From a virus, in the IMG/VR virus record IMGVR_UViG_3300005534_000001, positions 28,528-92,527 of that record: a DNA stretch of 64,000 bases; one strand, given 5' to 3'. Position 1 is the first letter of the stretch. Each line of letters begins with the position of its first letter. A program made the translations under genes and the position numbers. The notes under the pieces are model-generated. The model did no database searches. It was not told the origin of the DNA and saw nothing but the letters and a program-made list of their open reading frames with translations. Shown here one piece after another: positions 13,488 to 20,819 of this stretch.

Positions 13488-13928
13488 ATGACCGACAAGC
13501 ACAGTATCGAAGAATTTTCGGATTTTGCCAGCGGTGAGCGTCTACGAGAAGAGTTGCGGAGCGCAGGATTTGCTAAGGCCGCCGATGCCATGCTGGTTAT
13601 TGACGCTAAAGGCAAGATCGTAGTGGTCAATGAACAGGTGACAACGTTCTTTTGGTACACCGAAGCCGAATTGCTGGGCGCGTCCGTTGATATTCTAGTA
13701 CCTGAGAAATTGCGTGATGCCCATGCTCAGCACCGTACAGATTACGTTGATAATCCGGTTGTGCGTTCAATGGGTGCTGGCCGGGAATTGAGCGGACGGC
13801 GCAAAGACGGCAAGGAGTTCCGGGTTGAAATCAGCATCAATCCCCTGCCTCATAGAAATGAAATGTTTTTCATGGCCATCGTGCGAAGGCCTACGGTGAA
13901 GATGATTGCATCGGGCGTCCAAGGCTAA
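13488..13928 (+). CDS. PAS-domain protein
   Basis: 146 residues. From about residue 33 the chain follows a PAS domain: DAMLVIDAKGKIVVVNEQVTTF, a YTEAELLGASVDILVPEKLR helix region, then RRKDGKEFRVEISINPL. PAS domains sense small ligands, redox or light and signal through fused output domains, but no output domain follows. It could act by pairing with host sensor kinases or with the membrane protein encoded three bases upstream. Confidence 0.8.
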   Translation: MTDKHSIEEFSDFASGERLREELRSAGFAKAADAMLVIDAKGKIVVVNEQVTTFFWYTEAELLGASVDILVPEKLRDAHAQHRTDYVDNPVVRSMGAGRELSGRRKDGKEFRVEISINPLPHRNEMFFMAIVRRPTVKMIASGVQG

Positions 13929-13932
13929 GGAC

Positions 13933-14172
13933 ATGGCAACTCGCGATCAGATGATCGCCGATGCGCTCAAGGAAGTTAAAGACGGTCTCAAGGATTTAGG
14001 AAACAAGTTTGACAACAACAAAGACGAGCGTAACCGCGAGATGGCCGAATTTAAACAGCAATATGCCAGAGAAATGGCCAAACTGGAAACACAAGTCAAG
14101 ATTTACGCCGGTATCGCTGGGGCCCTGGGAATGGCAATCGGTACGGCAGTTTCAAAGTTGTTAGTGAGATAG
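13933..14172 (+). CDS. Coiled-coil protein with C-terminal membrane segment
   Basis: 79 residues. A charged helix (DALKEVKDGLKDLGNKFD and onward) leads to a single membrane segment near residues 57-75 and a short basic end. This resembles XhlA-type proteins that pair with holins in some phages, so a lysis-accessory role is plausible. Confidence 0.55.
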   Translation: MATRDQMIADALKEVKDGLKDLGNKFDNNKDERNREMAEFKQQYAREMAKLETQVKIYAGIAGALGMAIGTAVSKLLVR

Positions 14173-14193
14173 GGTTTTCATAGGAGCAACAAA

Positions 14194-14382
14194 ATGGCAT
14201 CAACCATACAGCACGCTTTTCTCATTATCGCTATCATCTGTTGGTTTCTTTCGTCATGTGCAGCAGTGTTCGGATATTTCATCCCGGCAACTCCCGCGAC
14301 CAATCCCTATTACGGGCGCTCGCTGGCAATTCCCTTTATCGCCGTGGGGTTATTTTTCTACGGCATGGCAATCTATAAGTAG
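14194..14382 (+). CDS. Two-pass small membrane protein
   Basis: 62 residues after an AGGAGC site. Two hydrophobic segments (about 8-28 and 44-60) with a Pro/Tyr-rich linker. A small holin or accessory membrane protein is possible; nothing separates these. Confidence 0.55.
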   Translation: MASTIQHAFLIIAIICWFLSSCAAVFGYFIPATPATNPYYGRSLAIPFIAVGLFFYGMAIYK

Positions 14383-14389
14383 CGGCGGC

Positions 14390-14602
14390 ATGTCAGCCGC
14401 AGGGATAAAACCCTCTCGTAACTTTAAATCTTCAGAATTTATCCTGGAGATAGACGAAAACGGCGAACACTTCTGGGTTGGAGATGCGGGCGAGAAATTG
14501 ACGGAGTTCTTGAGTTTCAAGGCTGAAGATTATTCTCCGAATACCAAGGTAATACTTTACCCGCCATTAACGCGCACTCGCGGCGATAATGGTGAGACAT
14601 GA
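14390..14602 (+). CDS. Small soluble hypothetical protein
   Basis: 70 residues, ATG at 14390, ending in an ATGA overlap with the next gene. Mixed alpha/beta pattern with FILEIDENGEHFWVGDAGEK. No family recognised. Confidence 0.55.
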   Translation: MSAAGIKPSRNFKSSEFILEIDENGEHFWVGDAGEKLTEFLSFKAEDYSPNTKVILYPPLTRTRGDNGET

Positions 14603-15156
14603 AGAAGTTCAAAAATAACGGGCAAAGAGTAATTGACCCGACAGAGAATGTCATGTCTCTTGTCGCGGCAGCCCAAAAACGGCAGGATGATCTTCGAGAA
14701 GCGGAGAACAGGCGAATTGATGATCTCAGAAAACAGCAAGTACAGTACGAGCACGAATTGCGTACAGTCCGTTCGCAATATCAGGATGAATTAGCTCAAG
14801 CAGAATCTAAGCGCATTGATGCGCTGGCAACGGCGGAATCGCGAAGGCTTGACGCTGTTCTTGCGGGCATGAAGGCAGATGTGGCACTCGCTAGCGAAAA
14901 AGCCAGTGCGACCGCAGCAACCCTCGCCGCTTCCGTAGCTGCTACGGCAACGGCCACGGCATCACAGATTAATGAACTGCGGAACACTCTTGATAAGAGG
15001 CTTGCCGCAGTGGAGCAAAATCAGTATCAGGCGGGCGGAGCACAGACGCAACGCAGCGAAGGGCAGAAATCGAATCAGTGGGCAATCACGACCGCGATTG
15101 TCATTGGCATGGCCGTCATTACATTTCTGCTATCTCGTATCTGGCCGGCCCATTAG
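14599..15156 (+). CDS. Tail-anchored coiled-coil protein
   Basis: 185 residues. A long highly charged helix with repeated ESRRIDAL-like units (about residues 25-100), an Ala/Thr-rich part, and one membrane segment near the C-terminus (about 162-180). It is probably anchored in the inner membrane and may reach across the periplasm or bind other membrane proteins of this cluster. Coupled by ATGA to the previous gene. Confidence 0.6.
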   Translation: MKKFKNNGQRVIDPTENVMSLVAAAQKRQDDLREAENRRIDDLRKQQVQYEHELRTVRSQYQDELAQAESKRIDALATAESRRLDAVLAGMKADVALASEKASATAATLAASVAATATATASQINELRNTLDKRLAAVEQNQYQAGGAQTQRSEGQKSNQWAITTAIVIGMAVITFLLSRIWPAH

Positions 15157-15170
15157 GGGTATGCGATAAC

Positions 15171-15578
15171 GTGATTACAGCATCTCAAATATTGGCCCAT
15201 CTCTGGGGCGATTACATTTTCCAGTCCGATTGGATGGCCAACGGTAAAACTAAGTGGTGGTTTCCGTGTGCGATGCACGTCCTGTTCTATTGTCCAGCAT
15301 TCTTGCTTTTCCATCCGAGTTGGCAGGCAATGGCGGTCATCGCAGTGACGCACTATTTCATTGACCGCTATCGGCTGGCCCGCTTCGTCGTGTTCGCAAA
15401 GAACTGGTATCTAAAGAAATTCGATTTCTGGAAGCCGATGCCGGTTGGATGGCAGCATAAAGTAACTCCGACTGGATACCCAGAGTCAACGCCCGATTGG
15501 TTGGCGGTCTGGCTCCTGATCATTGCGGACAATATCCTACATCTGACAATTAACGGTCTTGCGCTGAGGTATCTGTGA
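15171..15578 (+). CDS. DUF3307-type membrane protein
   Basis: 135 residues from GTG, with AGGGG upstream; the frame to the left overlaps the previous gene and is not used. The start (LAHLWGDYIFQSDWMA) with its His and Asp, then membrane segments containing HVLFY and HYFIDRYRLARF, match what I know of the DUF3307 family. These are multi-pass proteins found in phages and bacteria near lysis or envelope genes. Function unknown. Confidence 0.7.
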   Translation: MITASQILAHLWGDYIFQSDWMANGKTKWWFPCAMHVLFYCPAFLLFHPSWQAMAVIAVTHYFIDRYRLARFVVFAKNWYLKKFDFWKPMPVGWQHKVTPTGYPESTPDWLAVWLLIIADNILHLTINGLALRYL

Positions 15579-17473
15579 GCACAACAGCCCCATATCTAAT
15601 TGATCTTCTGCCAGCCGGCAGCAATGCAACCGTCCTGTTCCATGAAATGGGATGGTTTCAGAAGTCTCCGAATGGTCACCGAAATGTCGGCTACAACAGC
15701 GACGATCAAGTGACGGTAGATCGGCATCTGGATATGATCTTGGCGTTCGGCAGGGGGATTCCAGCTTCGCGGCTAGGAGTTATTCTGGACTGGTACGGGC
15801 CGGGATTCAAAGACCCATATATTGACAAAGCGGGATTGCTGCTAAAAGCCGGTTGTGAAAAGCGGGGCATGAAACTCTCGCTCTGCTTCGATCATGGGAT
15901 TCCCGATGTTCCAGGAGCAGTCGCATACGCAGCGCAGAATTATTTCGGTTCGCCGGCGTTCTTGCGGCATTCGAGCGGCAAATTATTTGTCACTGACTTC
16001 AACACGTCTGCCGATTGGAATACATTGTCCGCTCAATATGGACTGCATTGCTGCCGATGGACAAACGCGAAGCCGGGAGGGTACGCATGGATCAAATGTG
16101 GCCCTGGCGATAACCCTACGGCAATAGACACCCTTTGCCGTGAAAATCAACTCGTGGAAGTTCCTGGAGTGTGCGCTGGTTTCGATGACGGAGATCCGGC
16201 GAATATGGCGCAATCGAAGTGGGGCGGTCCACGGCGAACGGCTGGGTATGAGAACGGCCAAGCGTGGCTGAGAACGTGGAAGAGCGTACCAGTAGAGGCG
16301 CAGATCATTCAGGTCATCACATTGAGCGACATTGACGAGAGAACGGGAATAATCGGATGCTTGGGAGAGAGCCTGCCAGCCGATTGTATTTTGCCGGTCG
16401 GCGGAGTAATCCCGAATGTGCTTTCAGGTACCCCGGCGCTCAATCCTCCTAAAATACCGCCCAAGCCTACGCCAATCCAGCAAGTACCCCCGGCGCCCAA
16501 AATCGATTACCAAGCCAACATCCTGAAGGCTGGCGCGTACCTTAGAGCATGCGTTGCCCCAGACGGCGAAATCCTGATGGCTCTGGACTCGCCAATCGTA
16601 AACCCGTATTTCTCGAATCTGGCAGCCCTCGGAATGTGCCATGATCCAGCGTGTATTCCATTTGTCATCAATTGGATGAAATGGTACATCGCCCATGAGA
16701 ATTTCCCTGACAAATGGGGTGCGATGGGAACGGTATACGATGCGTCCGAAGTCGGCGGGAAGTCAGTTTCGAGTAACGGAGCCGATTCAACGGATTCTTA
16801 CGCAGCAACGTTTCTGAGTGTGGCGTGGGCGCTCTGGAATACTGGCGATGCGACGGCACAGGTTTACGTAAAATCTATTATTCCGCAATTGCTTGCAGTC
16901 GCTGAAGTAGTGCTTCAAACTCAGCAGCCAGACGGTCTTACATGGGCGCTGCCTAATTATCATCAGAAGTATTTGATGGACAATTGCGAAGGATACCGAG
17001 GTCTTATGGACTTCGCATCTCTGTTGCGCGTGACTGGAGCGCAATATACCGGAGATTATTATGGGCGAAAAGCATCCGAAATCCTCAACGGTCTGAAATT
17101 CATGTGGCTGGGCAAGTTATGGTCTCCATCCAAAGACGAAGCCGGGACCATCGCACAGCCGAACTTGGCAACTTGGTATCCCGATGCCGTTTGCCAGTTA
17201 TTTCCAGCAATGCTTGGCGTTGACCCAAATTCGCAGATCACTTACGCTGCATTCAATAAATCTTGGCCGAAATGGTCAACCCTTGAGCACGGATCAGATA
17301 CTTTCCCTTGGTGCCTCTGTGCTTACGCGGCTGCGATCATGGGCGATACCGTGCGGGCAAACGAGTTTATTAGCGCAGTCATGGCGAAGTGGGCAAACGG
17401 ATTTACGTGGCCTTTCTTCTCTGCTGAGGCTGGATGGTTTGCTCTGGCTAATGCTATGATGGGCAAGAAATGA
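15575..17473 (+). CDS. Bimodular glycosidase-like protein
   Basis: 632 residues from GTG in a GTGA overlap. Residues about 1-270 read as a TIM-barrel of the GH71/GH99-like type (VILDWYGPGF, LSLCFDHGI, AAQNYFGSPAFLR, LFVTDF). A Pro-rich linker near 295-310 leads to an all-helical second half with aromatic repeats (YAATFLSVAWALWNTGD, TFPWCLCAYAAA) like six-hairpin (alpha/alpha) glycosidases. No signal peptide. It may cut host glycans as an endolysin or capsule-degrading enzyme; catalytic residues are not identified with certainty. Confidence 0.6.
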   Translation: MSTTAPYLIDLLPAGSNATVLFHEMGWFQKSPNGHRNVGYNSDDQVTVDRHLDMILAFGRGIPASRLGVILDWYGPGFKDPYIDKAGLLLKAGCEKRGMKLSLCFDHGIPDVPGAVAYAAQNYFGSPAFLRHSSGKLFVTDFNTSADWNTLSAQYGLHCCRWTNAKPGGYAWIKCGPGDNPTAIDTLCRENQLVEVPGVCAGFDDGDPANMAQSKWGGPRRTAGYENGQAWLRTWKSVPVEAQIIQVITLSDIDERTGIIGCLGESLPADCILPVGGVIPNVLSGTPALNPPKIPPKPTPIQQVPPAPKIDYQANILKAGAYLRACVAPDGEILMALDSPIVNPYFSNLAALGMCHDPACIPFVINWMKWYIAHENFPDKWGAMGTVYDASEVGGKSVSSNGADSTDSYAATFLSVAWALWNTGDATAQVYVKSIIPQLLAVAEVVLQTQQPDGLTWALPNYHQKYLMDNCEGYRGLMDFASLLRVTGAQYTGDYYGRKASEILNGLKFMWLGKLWSPSKDEAGTIAQPNLATWYPDAVCQLFPAMLGVDPNSQITYAAFNKSWPKWSTLEHGSDTFPWCLCAYAAAIMGDTVRANEFISAVMAKWANGFTWPFFSAEAGWFALANAMMGKK

Positions 17474-17715
17474 GAGATATAGTCGTTGCTCTTCTCGTGA
17501 TTTTTATTGTCGCACTCGTAGTTTTTACGAGATGGATGAAAACCATCCAGTTGCCGCGATTAATTGCCGAAAGAACACTGCTAGGAATCCCGAGTGGCCA
17601 GAGTTATTGGAGTTGGCCAAAAGACAAGAAACTTGAAAGATTAGTTTCTGAGCGCGAACTGAATAGGTCACAAATTAAAATCTTGGAGATGCTTGGATTT
17701 ATGGTGCATGGATGA
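17470..17715 (+). CDS. Small N-terminally anchored membrane protein
   Basis: 81 residues. One membrane segment at residues 4-20 (IVVALLVIFIVALVVF) followed by a basic soluble part. Coupled by ATGA to both the glycosidase-like gene and the AAA+ gene, so it may anchor one of them. Confidence 0.55.
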   Translation: MRDIVVALLVIFIVALVVFTRWMKTIQLPRLIAERTLLGIPSGQSYWSWPKDKKLERLVSERELNRSQIKILEMLGFMVHG

Positions 17716-18767
17716 GCGAACACGATGAACTTCAACAGATTTTAGGGGATTCCGCAGGCCGCATTGACTCAAGGAATGCCAGAGCAGACCAGTGCGAACC
17801 GTCCCAGCCTACTTCGCCAGCGGTAACCGAATCAGCAAAGGTCAATTATGCTCAATGGGAAATTGAGCCGAATGACATGTTTTTGGCGACTGGCGGAACT
17901 CGTGCCACATTACCACCGGGCGTCTATCGACTACTGGAAGATCAACGCGGAATTCACTTCGCTCGCGCCAATGTCCTCACAGACAAACTGATTGACCTGC
18001 ACGATTCGGCTGCCAATGAAATCCTTGATGGCATCCGCACGTTCTGGAAGTCCAAAGCCCATTTCGATGAACTCGGAATTCTGTACAAGCGCGGTTGTCT
18101 GCTCTGGGGGCCGCCTGGTAGCGGCAAGACGGCCACAGTTCAGCGACTCATGAAAGAACTCGTTGATGATGGCGGGTTTGTGATTCTCTGCGATAGCCCA
18201 CGATTAGCAGTTCATGCTCTGGCGCAAGTTCGACGCATTGAGCCAGACCGGCGTTTGATCGTTGTCGAGGAAGACATTGAGGAAATCATGAACCATCACG
18301 GTGAGCATCAATTGCTTGCTTTGCTGGACGGTGAAAACCAGATTGCAAATGTCGTCCACATCGCCACTACGAATTATCCCGACCAACTAGGGGCGCGAAT
18401 CATCAACCGTCCAAGCCGATTCGATGAAGTGAAGAAAATAGGGATGCCGAACGAATGGGCAAGAGCAGCATATTTCAAAGCCATTCTCGGCACAGAGAAA
18501 CTTGCGGATTACGGCGGCGAGGAACGGTGGGTCATGGACACTGAAGGCATGAGTATTGCCCACTTGCGCGAATTGGTTGTTGCTGTTTATTGCTTGGGGC
18601 GCGGTTACGAAGAAACTCTTGACCGTCTCAAGAAAATGGGAATTAAACCAAAGAGTCATGAAGACGGATTCAGCAATGGCAGAGACTTCGGTATCGGCGC
18701 AGCGGCGAATCAACTTAAATCAACGCCAATGAATGCCCCTGCAAAATCTAACGGCGGATGGCGGTGA
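17712..18767 (+). CDS. AAA+ ATPase
   Basis: 351 residues. Walker A GPPGSGKT (about 133-140), Walker B LIVVEEDIEE, sensor ATTNYPDQLG and an arginine-finger region RIINRPSRFD are in AAA+ order, most like the BCS1/proteasome-type classical clade. The N-terminal 110 residues are divergent and may bind substrate; the C-terminal tail is disordered. Usual action is remodelling or unfolding protein complexes. Coupling to a small membrane protein suggests work at the membrane. Confidence 0.8.
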   Translation: MSEHDELQQILGDSAGRIDSRNARADQCEPSQPTSPAVTESAKVNYAQWEIEPNDMFLATGGTRATLPPGVYRLLEDQRGIHFARANVLTDKLIDLHDSAANEILDGIRTFWKSKAHFDELGILYKRGCLLWGPPGSGKTATVQRLMKELVDDGGFVILCDSPRLAVHALAQVRRIEPDRRLIVVEEDIEEIMNHHGEHQLLALLDGENQIANVVHIATTNYPDQLGARIINRPSRFDEVKKIGMPNEWARAAYFKAILGTEKLADYGGEERWVMDTEGMSIAHLRELVVAVYCLGRGYEETLDRLKKMGIKPKSHEDGFSNGRDFGIGAAANQLKSTPMNAPAKSNGGWR

Positions 18768-18904
18768 GGAAATTCTGCCGTACTCCGGGCCGTGCCATAA
18801 CCCGCTATGAAGCATTCAGGCGGTTCGGAATAAAGAACTCAGTTGGTTTCACAATCGGCGGTTACGGCTGCGGACCTGAGTATTACTACCGATTCTTGGA
18901 CTGA
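18758..18904 (+). CDS. Small basic hypothetical protein (48 aa)
   Basis: 48 residues. Starts at ATG 18758, or GTG 18764 which overlaps the previous stop by GTGA. Basic and aromatic, with two Cys and a GGYGCGPEYYYRFLD end. No known family. Confidence 0.5.
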   Translation: MAVRKFCRTPGRAITRYEAFRRFGIKNSVGFTIGGYGCGPEYYYRFLD

Positions 18905-18913
18905 AATTGGTCT

Positions 18914-19324
18914 ATGATGACAATCTTAATAATCATCATCGTGGCCATCCTGTTAACGGCAGGGCATTTCACTATGATGCATAGGTTTGACGCCGCTTTT
19001 AACCGAATACTTGATTCACTTAACGCCATCAAACAAGGGGAAATAAACATGGACGCAGACATTCAGAAACTCATTGACCAAGCAAAACTCAATACCAACG
19101 CGGAAGCTTCTGCCGTTGCAACAATCAATGGCCTAGCAGCCAAACTCTCCGCAGCACTCGCCAATGTTGGCGGCCTATCGCCAGCAGATCGCGCAACTCT
19201 TCAGGCCGAAGTTACCGACATGCAGACCGGGGCAGCATCCTTGGGGGCCGCGATCGTGGCCAACACGCCGGCAGCGGGGAATCCTCCGGTAACGACTCCT
19301 CCGGTTGTTCCGCCAGCAGTTTAA
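18914..19324 (+). CDS. Membrane-anchored helical protein with Pro-rich tail
   Basis: 136 residues. An N-terminal membrane segment (about 3-20), a central helical part (MDADIQKLIDQAKLNTNAEA), and a C-terminus ending in a Thr/Pro/Val-rich tail. Small helical proteins of this composition are frequent in phage accessory regions; role unknown. Confidence 0.6.
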   Translation: MMTILIIIIVAILLTAGHFTMMHRFDAAFNRILDSLNAIKQGEINMDADIQKLIDQAKLNTNAEASAVATINGLAAKLSAALANVGGLSPADRATLQAEVTDMQTGAASLGAAIVANTPAAGNPPVTTPPVVPPAV

Positions 19325-19398
19325 CCCAGAGACGGGCCAGTCCTACAGTTTCCATCGCAGGCTGGCCGTCTTCACTTTCGAATAGGAGAATTAATCCC

Positions 19399-19809
19399 AT
19401 GAGCACTAATCCCTCAAATCTTCAGAACGTAGAGAATCACCTCGCAACATTCGCACACATCGTCCGCGCAGACGTGGACAAGGCGCTGCCATTCGTCGCC
19501 CGCATCATTTCAGTTGCCGGCTCAATCTGGCCATTGGTCGGTTCCATCGGCTCTCCTCTGATTGCTGCCGTAATCAAGGCTGAAGCCTCTGTGAATGCCC
19601 CAGGTCAAGGCGCAAACAAACTGGCATCGGTTATTGCCGCAGTTGGCCCACAAGTGCAGCAGGCGCTCAATGCGTCAGGCCACGCGGCACAGGGTGCAAC
19701 AGTCGAATCCACCATCGAAAAGGTCGTTAAGGGATTACAGGAGCCTACGGCGGTAGATCAGGTTCCGGCAGTGGTATCTGCGCCAATTCCGGGCGTTCCG
19801 AAGGCGTAA
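19399..19809 (+). CDS. Ala-rich hypothetical protein
   Basis: 136 residues after an ATAGGAG site. Hydrophobic, Ala/Val-rich middle (ISVAGSIWPLVGSIGSPLIA) that could enter a membrane, with helical flanks. No family recognised. Confidence 0.6.
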   Translation: MSTNPSNLQNVENHLATFAHIVRADVDKALPFVARIISVAGSIWPLVGSIGSPLIAAVIKAEASVNAPGQGANKLASVIAAVGPQVQQALNASGHAAQGATVESTIEKVVKGLQEPTAVDQVPAVVSAPIPGVPKA

Positions 19810-19812
19810 CCA

Positions 19813-20217
19813 ATGAGACTCGTTAGAGACGAAAACGGCGAGAGTGTGACTCGCCCATGTGGCCACGATGATTGGGATAAGCCATCAACATTTCTCGGAG
19901 AAACAGGCACCGAACAATTCTCTGTTGTAACCCGCGTGAACGAGGAAAAGATTGGCGAGCATAAGATCCATGATCCATTCGTGCGAACGGTGGTAATACT
20001 TAGAGGATTTAAGTGGGCATGGAAAGCGCTGTTCGGCGGCCTGACTATCCAAGTCTCGGTCAATTCCAGCGAAGGCGCATCGCGGGCAATAATGACGCTC
20101 AATCCTCATCAACTTCAGGCCGAAACCGAGAAGATGCTGGAAGAGCGCCGACTGAGCCAGGAGGCCCATGCGCGGGCTGAGGACTACGGGATTTGCCAGA
20201 TCGCGGGAGAAGCATGA
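19813..20217 (+). CDS. Hypothetical beta-rich protein
   Basis: 134 residues. The first half is mixed; the segment IQVSVNSSEGASRAIMTLNP is beta-like, and the C-terminus is a charged helix. Lies just before the small terminase gene and overlaps it. It might belong to the packaging operon. Confidence 0.6.
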   Translation: MRLVRDENGESVTRPCGHDDWDKPSTFLGETGTEQFSVVTRVNEEKIGEHKIHDPFVRTVVILRGFKWAWKALFGGLTIQVSVNSSEGASRAIMTLNPHQLQAETEKMLEERRLSQEAHARAEDYGICQIAGEA

Positions 20218-20819
20218 CAGACGATCAATCACCAGAAACTACAAACGAAGAGCAGCCAAAGCCTAAGCGCAGACACTTTATCCCCATCAAGGAGTCTCAG
20301 CTAGCTAAGAGCACAGCGGCCATTCTCATAGCCGAAGATCTGCTCACCGATGTCAAGATTGCTGAACGTGTCGGCATCAATCTAAAGACTCTTGGCAACT
20401 GGAAGCGCAATGAGCATTTCGCCGCTAAAGTTCTGGAGTACCAGAAAGCTTTTGCCGACCGCGCCCTAAAGCATGGATTGGCCAACAAGGAAATCAGACT
20501 CCATGAGCTCGACAAGATGTATGCCGACCTGAAGCAGGTTATCCGGGAGCGGGGATCTTCCGAGGAAATGAAGAAAGTGCCTGGAGGTACTACTGGGCTA
20601 ATCTGCAAGACCTACAAAGGCATCGGCATTAACCAGCAGGAGATTTTCGAGGTTGACAATCCTACCATCAAGCAACTGATTGCCATCCATGAGCAATATG
20701 CGCAAGAGCTTGGCCAGAAGATTGCCAAGATGGAAGTGGCATTTGGCAGTATTGCTGAGCGCATGGAAGCTGCTGAAGAGCGACTGAAGAACAGAATCCC
20801 GTCAACATGTGTGCAATAG
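20214..20819 (+). CDS. terS: Terminase small subunit
   Basis: 201 residues, ATG in an ATGA overlap. A helix-turn-helix near residues 44-62 (DVKIAERVGINLKTLGNWKR) would recognise the packaging site, followed by a long helical region with coiled-coil character typical of the oligomerising part. The position directly before the large subunit supports the call, though sequence alone would only say HTH protein. Confidence 0.75.
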   Translation: MTDDQSPETTNEEQPKPKRRHFIPIKESQLAKSTAAILIAEDLLTDVKIAERVGINLKTLGNWKRNEHFAAKVLEYQKAFADRALKHGLANKEIRLHELDKMYADLKQVIRERGSSEEMKKVPGGTTGLICKTYKGIGINQQEIFEVDNPTIKQLIAIHEQYAQELGQKIAKMEVAFGSIAERMEAAEERLKNRIPSTCVQ

